Source: Hyphomicrobiales bacterium
GTDB lineage: Bacteria > Pseudomonadota > Alphaproteobacteria > Rhizobiales > Xanthobacteraceae
Assembly: GCA_026400425.1 (NCBI GenBank)
Contig: JAPLPC010000526.1
Span: forward strand, 1 to 7,788
Length of the DNA: 7,788 nucleotides
Direction of reading: 5' to 3'
The notes under the pieces are model-generated. The model was not told the origin of the DNA. It did no database searches and worked only from the letters and a program-made list of their open reading frames with translations. The position numbers and the translations under genes are program-made. This document shows positions 1 through 5,529 of this stretch, in pieces. Each line of letters opens with the position of its first letter. Within the stretch, counting starts at the first letter, position 1.

Positions 1-1081
1 CGCGCCAACGCCCGATCTGCTGCTCCGTGGTCGCGCGAGCCGACGCAGGATTAGCGTAATATGCCCGATACCAGAGCGCCGTCTCTTCGATGACCTTTTC
101 TGTGTCCCATGCCGGGCGCCAACCCAGGATGTTTCGCGCATTGCTACTATCAAGAGCAAGAGCACCAGCTTCATGAACCGGATTGTTCATGAAATTAATC
201 TGCGGCCGCTCCCAATGCTTGGACATGAGCTCCAAGACATCCCTCACCGAGAACTGTTTCGTATCGAGCGGTCCGAGATTCCAGGCTCTCGCATAACGCC
301 CGGGGTCTGCCGAGATTAAACCGGAGAGCAACATCAGATAGCCGTGCACCAGCGCCAGGACATGCTGCCAGGGACGCGTCGCGTCCGGATATCGGAGCGT
401 GAGGCTCTCAGCGCGAACAACAGCCCGGACAAAATCGGGAATCAGCCGGTCCTCAGACCAGTCACCGCCGCCAACAATATTGCCGCCACGCGCAGTAGCC
501 ACGGCCGGTGCCTCACCGGAAGCCCACGGGTACGACGCTGCATAGCTTTGGATAATGATTTCAGCGGCTGCTTTTGAAGCGCTGTATGGATCCTTGCCGC
601 CGAGAGGGTCATTCTCGCGATAGGGCCACGACCACTCGTTGTTCCGGTAGACCTTGTCAGTTGTGACGCACAGAATTCCGCGCACCCCCTTCTGCTCCCG
701 AGCAACTTCCAGAACATTGGCGGTTCCCTGAGCATTGACCTCAAATGTCCGCAGCGGCTCACGATAGGAGCGACGCACCAGAGGTTGAGCAGCGAGGTGC
801 AGGATGAGCTCCGGCCTGAAGTCGCAGATCGCCTTTCTCAGCGCTGTAAAATCAGTAATATCTCCAAAAACAGTGGGAACACCCTCACAATTCAGCGCAC
901 TGAACAAATCAGGAGAGGTTTCTGGCGGCAGCGAAAACCCGGCGACGTTCGCACCAATCATCTTCAGCCACACAGACGCCCAACCGCCTGTAAAGCCGGT
1001 GTTGCCCGTGACTAATATCCTACGGCCAACCAAAGATGCTTCGAATGGCAGGAGATCTATCGACATATTCAAACTTGACAT
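1..1081 (-). CDS. rfbG: CDP-glucose 4,6-dehydratase, 3' end cut by window edge
   Basis: This enzyme of the extended short-chain dehydrogenase/reductase (SDR) superfamily converts CDP-D-glucose to CDP-4-keto-6-deoxy-D-glucose in the cytoplasm, the entry to 3,6-dideoxyhexoses and related O-antigen or capsule sugars. Read on the minus strand from ATG at 1081, 360 codons are visible without a stop; the family is usually about 355-365 residues, so only the last few should be missing. A Rossmann glycine motif VTGNTGFTGGW lies at residues 24-34, HLAAQPLVRRSY at 95-106, the catalytic TDK at 141-143 within VTTDKVY, and the SDR Tyr166/Lys170 pair in DPYSASK. VTTDKVY together with HLAAQP separates this family from dTDP-glucose dehydratases. 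An in-frame TGA lies 15 bases upstream; ATG at 1066 is an alternative start. Neither start has a good ribosome binding site. The VTT gene lies 151 bases upstream on the same strand. The partner cytidylyltransferase (rfbF) is not in view. The glycine motif carries Asn and Thr where His and Lys are usual. Confidence 0.9.
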   Translation of the reverse strand, partial: MSSLNMSIDLLPFEASLVGRRILVTGNTGFTGGWASVWLKMIGANVAGFSLPPETSPDLFSALNCEGVPTVFGDITDFTALRKAICDFRPELILHLAAQPLVRRSYREPLRTFEVNAQGTANVLEVAREQKGVRGILCVTTDKVYRNNEWSWPYRENDPLGGKDPYSASKAAAEIIIQSYAASYPWASGEAPAVATARGGNIVGGGDWSEDRLIPDFVRAVVRAESLTLRYPDATRPWQHVLALVHGYLMLLSGLISADPGRYARAWNLGPLDTKQFSVRDVLELMSKHWERPQINFMNNPVHEAGALALDSSNARNILGWRPAWDTEKVIEETALWYRAYYANPASARATTEQQIGRWR

Positions 1082-1232
1082 GAGGTGTGGTGATCAGCGT
1101 GGTTTTCAGCGCGCGCGTGCGAACCTTGGGTCCCAGCTTCTCGCAGACTAGCGGGACTTCATCAAGCAATGCTATCGGCCGCAGGCTGCCCGATGCCGAT
1201 ATCTCGGGAAAACCTCCCCTTTGTGCTGAGCG

Positions 1233-1847
1233 TCAGGCGGAACCGGATTGTGAGACCGAGCCGCGGGACATCAATTCGAGACGGCGCCGGGCCCGGCGTC
1301 CGATCAGTGAGACAAGCAAGACGGTTGACGCCACGGCAAATACAACCGGAAGATAGCCCCAATAACTGTCATAGCGAATTGTGAGTGCCTCCTTCCCCGT
1401 GGCGCCGAGAAACACGAAAAGCGCTGCTTGAGGAATGGAAAACACGAATGTCGCCAGCGCATAGTCGAGGATATTTATCCTAGTCAACCCGAACAGGTAG
1501 TTCTGCATCACGCTTGGAACCGGGACCCCCGAGCGCATGACGGCAACAACGCGCCAGCCTTCGCTATCGATAATATCCAGGACCGCGCTCAGTTTCTCGC
1601 GCCGCCGGATCAATTGAAGAAACCAGGCCCTGAAGAAAAAGCCGAACGCCAGAATGGAGCCTGCGGTAATGCTCGGAATAATGACGGCGAGCGAACTCAG
1701 GCCGTAAGCCGCTCCCGCGCCGATCAGTAATACGGTTCGCGGAATGGGCAAAAAAGCTGCAATGATGAAACCAGCGGCCAGCCATGTGCTCGAGAGGCTA
1801 CCCAGCTCGACCAAGCTGCCTGAATCCAACCAGTATATGCCTGTCAT
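1233..1847 (-). CDS. TVP38/TMEM64 (DedA-like, VTT domain) membrane protein
   Basis: This is an integral inner-membrane protein of 204 residues. The VTT/SNARE-associated family includes DedA and TVP38 proteins, linked in other organisms to lipid scrambling, membrane homeostasis or undecaprenyl-phosphate recycling; no specific role can be read here. Visible family signatures are AFLPIPRTVLLIGAGAAYG at residues 31-49 (the F-P-x-P re-entrant loop and glycine-rich turn) and SGVPVPSVMQNYLFGLTRI at 106-124, followed by a hydrophobic stretch at 130-149 and a final membrane helix at 163-182. A positively charged tail (RRARRR, 184-189) is probably cytoplasmic. The start is ATG at 1847, because an in-frame TAG lies about 15 bases upstream. 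No strong ribosome binding site precedes it, and the N-terminus is short for the family, lacking an extra leading helix. It is co-directional with the rfbG-like gene, which fits a role near envelope polysaccharide export, but that is inference from position only. Confidence 0.82.
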   Translation of the reverse strand: MTGIYWLDSGSLVELGSLSSTWLAAGFIIAAFLPIPRTVLLIGAGAAYGLSSLAVIIPSITAGSILAFGFFFRAWFLQLIRRREKLSAVLDIIDSEGWRVVAVMRSGVPVPSVMQNYLFGLTRINILDYALATFVFSIPQAALFVFLGATGKEALTIRYDSYWGYLPVVFAVASTVLLVSLIGRRARRRLELMSRGSVSQSGSA

Positions 1848-1853
1848 GAGGCG

Positions 1854-1883
1854 CGATGCCTAGCATCGGCTTCCTGTGAAGCC
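1854..1883. repeat. Two tandem small palindromes upstream of the VTT gene
   Basis: The first palindrome is CGATGC-CTA-GCATCG (1854-1868) and the second is GGCTTC-CTGT-GAAGCC (1868-1883). Each has a perfect 6-base stem, and they share base 1868. They begin 7 bases upstream of the VTT start codon on the minus strand, so they would sit in its 5' leader or promoter. No run of T follows on either strand, so they are not obvious terminators. They could be operator half-sites or leader hairpins, or chance structure. Confidence 0.4.
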
Positions 1884-2230
1884 AACAGAGAATCAAAGGT
1901 CGATGGATGTCGATGCCCACTGCCGCCGAGTAGGCGCAGATCCCGGCTTTGCGGCAGCTGCTTTGCTGAGATCATATCCGGCCTGTCGGCCTGAATATTG
2001 CGCCTCACCTGACATACTTCTTACTCGCTTTCGAATGCTGCGGCGCAATAGTCCCCGACAGCGCCAATTTGCCGGGCAGATTGTCCGGCGCGAGACATTT
2101 TCCGCGTCTGGTTTAACGTAGGGACGATGACCACGGAAGGTTCATTAGTCGAATGGCCTGCGATGGCCGGGCGCGCTAAGCTCCGGGCGTTACCGTGGAC
2201 GGGATAAAGAGCGCGCCAAGCGCCGTATCT

Positions 2231-2237
2231 GGGAGGG
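2231..2237 (+). promoter_or_regulatory. Ribosome binding site for the LivG-like ATPase
   Basis: The purine run GGGAGGG lies 5 bases before GTG at 2243 and decides the start. An earlier in-frame GTG at 2195 would add 16 residues but has no comparable site, and the family N-terminus (ALEVRGVSLRFGG) begins just after the 2243 start. Confidence 0.7.
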
Positions 2238-2242
2238 CATGC

Positions 2243-3064
2243 GTGACGGTTGCTTTGGAAGTACGCGGCGTATCATTGCGCTTTGGCGGTGTGCGCGCGC
2301 TCACCGATGTGAGCTTCGCCGTCAATCAGGGCGAGCTGTTCTCCATCATCGGGCCGAACGGCGCCGGCAAGACCTCCATCGTCAATTGCATCTCCGGCCG
2401 CTACAAGCCGACCGAAGGCCAGCTGTTCTACGGCGGCCGCGAAATCACCAACCTCAACACCAATGCGCGTCCGCGTATCGGCATCGGCCGCACCTTCCAG
2501 AATCTGGCGCTGTTCCACCATATGAGCGTGCTCGACAACATCATGGTCGGCCGCCATCACCTGTTGAAAAACAACTTCCTCACCGGCTCGCTGTACTGGC
2601 TCACCGGCGCGCGCCGCGAAGAACTCGAACATCGCCGCAAGGTCGAGGAGATCATCGACTTCCTCGATCTGCAGAGCGTGCGCAAGGCGACCGCCGGCAC
2701 CCTGCCTTATGGTTTGCGCAAGCGCGTCGAACTGGCGCGCGCGATGGCGCTGGAGCCCAACCTCATCCTCCTCGACGAGCCGATGGCCGGCATGAATTTC
2801 GAAGAGAAGGAGGACATGGCCCGCTACATCGTCGATCTCAACGAAGAGTTCGGCATGACCGTGATGATGATCGAACACGACATGGGCGTGGTGATGGACA
2901 TCTCCCATCGCGTGATGGTGCTCGATTTCGGCCGCAAGATCGCCGAGGGCGATCCCGCCGCGGTGCTCGCCGATCCGCATGTCAGGCGCGCTTATCTCGG
3001 CGAGGAGGACGAGTTGCTGGTCGATCCCGACGACGCTCCCGCGCAAGAGGAGAGCGCCGCGTGA
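2243..3064 (+). CDS. livG: HAAT-family ABC transporter ATP-binding protein (LivG-like)
   Basis: This is the cytoplasmic ATPase subunit of a branched-chain-amino-acid-type (Liv/HAAT) importer; it hydrolyses ATP to drive uptake through the two permeases encoded downstream. From GTG at 2243 the protein has 273 residues, slightly longer than a typical LivG of about 255, owing to an acidic C-terminal tail (EEDELLVDPDDAPAQEE, 254-270). Motifs in order: Walker A GPNGAGKTS at 37-45, Q-loop TFQN around Gln86, a long helical insert typical of LivG at about 105-135, signature LPYGLRKRVELARA at 154-167 (the Liv variant of LSGGQ), Walker B LILLDEP at 174-180, and H-loop His212 in MIEHDMG. All catalytic motifs look intact. 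Its TGA overlaps the ATG of the ligase gene (TGATG at 3062-3066), so the two are translationally coupled. The gene opens the operon; the substrate is unknown. Confidence 0.93.
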   Translation: MTVALEVRGVSLRFGGVRALTDVSFAVNQGELFSIIGPNGAGKTSIVNCISGRYKPTEGQLFYGGREITNLNTNARPRIGIGRTFQNLALFHHMSVLDNIMVGRHHLLKNNFLTGSLYWLTGARREELEHRRKVEEIIDFLDLQSVRKATAGTLPYGLRKRVELARAMALEPNLILLDEPMAGMNFEEKEDMARYIVDLNEEFGMTVMMIEHDMGVVMDISHRVMVLDFGRKIAEGDPAAVLADPHVRRAYLGEEDELLVDPDDAPAQEESAA

Positions 3065-4989
3065 TGGACTATGCAGCCCGCGTCAAACAAGCGGACACCT
3101 ATCCGAAACTGCTACGTCTGAATGCGAGGGAGCACGGCAAAGAGATTGCGCTGCGCGAAAAGGATTTCGGGCTGTGGCGTGAATTCACCTGGAACGACTA
3201 CCACGCCCGGGTAAAGGATTTTACGCTCGGCATGGTCGAGCTCGGCATCGGCAAGGGTGACGTGGTCGGCATCATCGGCGACAACCGGCCGGACTGGGTG
3301 TCTGCGGAAATCGCGGCCCATGCCATCGGCGGCATGAGCCTCGGGCTCTATCGCGACGTGCTAAATGAAGAGGCCGCCTATCTCCTCAACTATGGCGAGG
3401 CGAAGATCGTCTTCGCCGAGGACGAGGAGCAGATCGACAAGCTGCTGACACTGGCCGATCGCGTTCCGGCGCTGAAGCACATCGTCTACAGCGATCCGCG
3501 CGGCATGCGGAAATATGACGACCCGCGGCTGCTGGACGCCGACAAGCTCGCGCAGATGGGCCGCGATCGCGCAGAGAAAGAGCCGGACCTTTACGACCAG
3601 TTGGTCGAAGCCACCCGAGGCGAAGACGTCGCGATCCTGTGCACGACATCGGGCACCACATCGAACCCGAAGCTCGCGATGCTTGCCGCCGGCCGTGTGC
3701 TCGGCCATTGCGCGGTCTATCTCGCCTTCGATCCCAAGGGGCCCGATGACGAATATGTCTCGGTGCTGCCGCTGCCCTGGATCATGGAACAGGTCTATGC
3801 GCTCGGCAAAGGCCTGCTGTCGCGGATGAAGGTCAACTTCGTCGAGCAGGCCGACACCATGATGAACGATTTTCGCGAGATCGCGCCAACCTTCGTGCTG
3901 TTCGCGCCGCGGGTGTGGGAAGGCATCGCCGCCGATGTGCGGGCGCGGGTGATGGATGCGTCGCCGCTGAAGCAGAGCCTGTATGAGCTCGGCATGAAAA
4001 CGGGGTTGAATGCTCTCGCCGACGGTAAGCGCTCGGTCGTGGCCGACGCCCTGCTGTTCCGCGCGCTGCGCGACCGGCTCGGCTTCACGCGCCTGCGTTC
4101 GGCCGCCACCGGCGGCGCGGCGCTCGGACCGGACACGTTCAAGTTCTTCCGCGCCATGGGCGTGCCGTTGCGCACGCTGTATGGCCAGACCGAGACTTTA
4201 GGCGCCTTCACTCTGCATGCGCCCGACGCCGTCGATCCCGACACCACGGGCATTGCCATGGGCGATGGCATCGAGATCGAAGTGCGCGATCCCGATGTGC
4301 AGGGTGTCGGCGAGATCGTGGTCCGGCACCCGAACATGTTTCTCGGCTATTACAAAAATCCGGAGGCCTCCGCCGCCGACATGCGCAATGGATGGATGTA
4401 TTCCGGCGACGCCGGCTATTTCAACGAGGCGAAGCAGCTCGTCGTCATCGACCGCATCAAGGATCTCGCGGAGACCGCGCGCGGCGAACGCTTCTCGCCG
4501 CAATATATCGAGAACAAGCTGAAATTCTCGCCCTACGTCGCCGAGACTGTGGTGCTCGGCGACGGCCGCGACGCGCTGGCGGCCATGATTTGCATCCGTT
4601 TCTCGATCATTTCGAAATGGGCGGAAAAGAACCGATTGTCCTTCACCACCTATACCGATCTGTCGTCGCGCCCCGAAGTCTATGCGCTGCTGCAGAAGGA
4701 GGTCGAGACCGTCAACGCGACATTGCCGCCGGCGCAGCGCATCTCGCGCTTCCTGCTGTTGTACAAGGAGTTAGATGCGGATGACGGCGAACTCACCCGC
4801 ACCCGCAAAGTCCGGCGTAGCGTCATCAACGACAAATATGCCGACATCATCGACGGCATCTATGGCGGCAAGAGCGAGATCCCCGTGGATACGACGATCC
4901 GGTTTCAAGACGGCACCTCGCAGCGGATCCGGACTAAGCTGAAGGTGGTGGACATGCGGCATAGCGCGCGGATGGAGGCGGCGGAATGA
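3064..4989 (+). CDS. AMP-forming acyl-CoA ligase (long-chain type), inside the liv operon
   Basis: This member of the ANL superfamily has 641 residues and would activate a carboxylic acid with ATP to an acyl-adenylate, then transfer it to CoA. Motifs in order: P-loop TTSGTTSNPK at 194-203, ATGGAALGP in the central domain, YGQTET at 373-378 (adenine/acyl pocket), YSGDAGY at 446-452 with the ribose-binding Asp449, hinge motif DRIKD at 463-467, and C-terminal GELTRTRKVRR at 575-585 holding the candidate catalytic Lys582. GELTRTRKVRR and the length place it with long-chain/FadD15-like ligases rather than acetyl-CoA synthetases. The P-loop has Ser and Leu where Gly is usual, probably a subfamily trait. 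The start overlaps the ATPase stop, with GAGGAG at 3047-3052 as ribosome binding site. Co-transcription with the importer suggests that it activates the imported acid, perhaps a fatty, branched or aromatic one; the substrate cannot be read from sequence. Confidence 0.9.
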   Translation: MDYAARVKQADTYPKLLRLNAREHGKEIALREKDFGLWREFTWNDYHARVKDFTLGMVELGIGKGDVVGIIGDNRPDWVSAEIAAHAIGGMSLGLYRDVLNEEAAYLLNYGEAKIVFAEDEEQIDKLLTLADRVPALKHIVYSDPRGMRKYDDPRLLDADKLAQMGRDRAEKEPDLYDQLVEATRGEDVAILCTTSGTTSNPKLAMLAAGRVLGHCAVYLAFDPKGPDDEYVSVLPLPWIMEQVYALGKGLLSRMKVNFVEQADTMMNDFREIAPTFVLFAPRVWEGIAADVRARVMDASPLKQSLYELGMKTGLNALADGKRSVVADALLFRALRDRLGFTRLRSAATGGAALGPDTFKFFRAMGVPLRTLYGQTETLGAFTLHAPDAVDPDTTGIAMGDGIEIEVRDPDVQGVGEIVVRHPNMFLGYYKNPEASAADMRNGWMYSGDAGYFNEAKQLVVIDRIKDLAETARGERFSPQYIENKLKFSPYVAETVVLGDGRDALAAMICIRFSIISKWAEKNRLSFTTYTDLSSRPEVYALLQKEVETVNATLPPAQRISRFLLLYKELDADDGELTRTRKVRRSVINDKYADIIDGIYGGKSEIPVDTTIRFQDGTSQRIRTKLKVVDMRHSARMEAAE

Positions 4990-5011
4990 TGCGGCTGAGC
5001 GTCATTGAGAG

Positions 5012-5081
5012 TCCCCCTCACCCGGCTTCCACGCGCTGCGCGCGTTACAGCCGACCTTTCCCCGCAAGCGGGGAGAGGTTA
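5012..5081 (+). repeat. Palindromic intergenic repeat, copy A
   Basis: The copy starts with TCCCCCTCACCCGG and ends with GAGGTTA. It folds as two hairpins. The outer one pairs GGCT (5024-5027) with AGCC (5049-5052) around an inner ACGCGC-TGC-GCGCGT (5031-5045). The second pairs 5055-5065 with 5068-5078 around an AA loop, 11 pairs including one G-T wobble (core CCCCGCAAGCGGGG). It has the same orientation and architecture as copy C. Repeats of this style are common between genes in Bradyrhizobium relatives. It begins 22 bases after the ligase stop and also encodes the last codons of the minus-strand DUF559 gene. Confidence 0.85.
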
Positions 5082-5449
5082 AATGACTGCGCTGCCTCGG
5101 TTCTAGCTAACCTCGCCCCGCTTGCGGGGAGAGGTAGTACGCCGCCGATGTTTCCCAAGACGTCGTTGTTCCAAAAGCGCAACACGCGGTAACGGTGATC
5201 GGTGAGCCAGTTGTCGCGTATGACATCAGCGACGTTGTCGGCATGCTGCCCGCCATCGACTTCGATAATCAGCCGATGCTCACGGCAGACGAAATCCACA
5301 GTGTAGGGCCCGATCGGCTCTTGCCGAACGAATTTGCAGCCGTCGATCTGGCGCGCGCGCAAGCGGTTCCAGAGCTTTGTCTCGGCGTCGGTGGACGCTT
5401 GACGCAAGCGCCGCGAACGCGCGGTCCGCACTCCGTTCGCTTCGCGCAT
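5045..5449 (-). CDS. DUF559 endonuclease-like protein with repeat-derived C-terminus
   Basis: This small protein of 134 residues contains the DUF559 domain, a restriction-endonuclease-like fold related to very-short-patch-repair (Vsr) endonucleases. Its in vivo role is not established. Family signatures: TDAETKLWNRLRARQIDG (20-37), KFVRQEPIGPYTVDFVC (39-55) and LIIEVDGGQH (60-69), with Asp52 and Glu63 as candidate metal-binding residues, then YRVLRFWNNDVLGN (87-100). The start is ATG at 5449, preceded by GGGGGAG at a 7-base spacing. An upstream in-frame ATG at 5497 would add 16 residues encoded by repeat C and is less likely. After GGVL (residues 102-105) the family helix is missing; residues 105-134 are translated from repeats B and A. 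The catalytic core seems complete, but the protein may be truncated or decaying. It lies antisense to the transporter operon it interrupts. Confidence 0.75.
   Translation of the reverse strand: MREANGVRTARSRRLRQASTDAETKLWNRLRARQIDGCKFVRQEPIGPYTVDFVCREHRLIIEVDGGQHADNVADVIRDNWLTDHRYRVLRFWNNDVLGNIGGVLPLPASGARLARTEAAQSFNLSPLAGKGRL
5106..5136 (-). repeat. Palindromic intergenic repeat, copy B (core only, inverted)
   Basis: Read on the minus strand this is ACCTCTCCCCGC-AA-GCGGGG followed by CGAGGTTAGC, matching the core and tail of copy C. The TT loop on the plus strand (5122-5123) shows that it is inverted relative to A and C. The stem pairs 5111-5121 with 5124-5134 with one G-A mismatch. The outer TCACCCGG part and first hairpin are absent. 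Its left arm (5108-5121) also matches the reverse complement of the right arm of copy A (5068-5081) at 13 of 14 positions, so A and B could pair with each other. Confidence 0.8.
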
Positions 5450-5456
5450 GTGGAAG

Positions 5457-5463
5457 CTCCCCC
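5457..5463 (-). promoter_or_regulatory. Ribosome binding site for the DUF559 gene, lying in repeat C
   Basis: On the minus strand GGGGGAG lies 7 bases before ATG at 5449. It coincides with the outer end of repeat C (CTCCCCC on plus), so the repeat itself appears to supply the translation signal. It supports choosing 5449 over the upstream ATG at 5497. Confidence 0.6.
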
Positions 5464-5514
5464 TCACCCGGCGCTGCGCGCCGACCTCTCCCCGCAAGCG
5501 GGGAAGAGGTTAGC
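5458..5514 (+). repeat. Palindromic intergenic repeat, copy C
   Basis: The copy starts with TCCCCCTCACCCGG, as in copy A, and ends with GAGGTTAGC. Its first hairpin is GGCGC-TGC-GCGCC (5470-5482), shorter than in A. Its second pairs 5485-5495 with 5498-5509 around AA, with one bulged A in the right arm. It ends 15 bases before the livH-like start codon and covers the 5' leader of the minus-strand DUF559 gene. Copies A and C form direct repeats flanking copy B and the nuclease gene. Confidence 0.85.
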
Positions 5515-5529
5515 ACCACGGCGCCGAAA

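Larger units (their letters stand above)
1848..2242. other. Divergent intergenic region
   Basis: About 395 bases separate the leftward VTT gene from the rightward transporter operon. Promoters for both directions are expected here, but I see no confident -35/-10 pair. The region holds two adjacent small palindromes at 1854-1883 and the ribosome binding site of the ATPase gene at its right end. A plus-strand frame from 1876 to 2121 is open for 81 codons, but it is rich in Arg, Ala and Cys, has no ribosome binding site and no recognisable motif, so I do not call it a gene. No RNA gene or insertion sequence was recognised. Confidence 0.6.
5012..5514. other. Candidate repeat-nuclease cassette interrupting the operon
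   Basis: This is the unit formed by repeat A (plus), repeat B (minus), the DUF559 gene (minus) and repeat C (plus). It sits between the ligase and livH-like genes in an operon whose other in-window junctions are a 1-base overlap, a 3-base gap and a 51-base gap, so about 500 bases look inserted. No transposase, integrase or target-site duplication was seen, so mobility is inferred only from the layout. The hairpins could also attenuate or stabilise the operon messenger RNA. Confidence 0.45.

Noticed and set aside
1876..2121. Small plus-strand gene of 81 codons in the intergenic region
   Set aside because: It has no ribosome binding site, no motif and a composition typical of non-coding high-GC frames.
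2273..3046. Minus-strand open frame of 257 codons opposite the ATPase gene
   Set aside because: It is His/Ala/Asp-rich shadow of the ABC ATPase with no recognisable fold or ribosome binding site.
2239..3063. An ATG at 2239 opens a frame that runs through the whole ATPase gene into the ligase, suggesting one 916-residue protein
   Set aside because: The part before 3064 is Arg/His/Pro-rich shadow translation of the ATPase gene, which has intact ATPase motifs in its own frame. The ligase domain starts properly at the TGATG overlap.
5055..5080. Repeat A hairpin as a rho-independent terminator after the ligase gene
   Set aside because: The stem is strong, but no T run follows it and the operon continues downstream. 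At most it would attenuate.
5012..5136. Repeats A and B as a CRISPR array
   Set aside because: There are only a few copies, inverted relative to each other, with no regular spacers and no cas genes; they are imperfect hairpin repeats.
5396..5410. Palindrome CGCTTG-ACG-CAAGCG inside the DUF559 gene
   Set aside because: It lies in the coding sequence and is short; probably chance.
5377..5529. Upstream extension of the livH-like gene by 51 codons
   Set aside because: The extra residues are translated from repeat C and antisense of the DUF559 gene. The LivH family N-terminus begins at the ATG at 5530.
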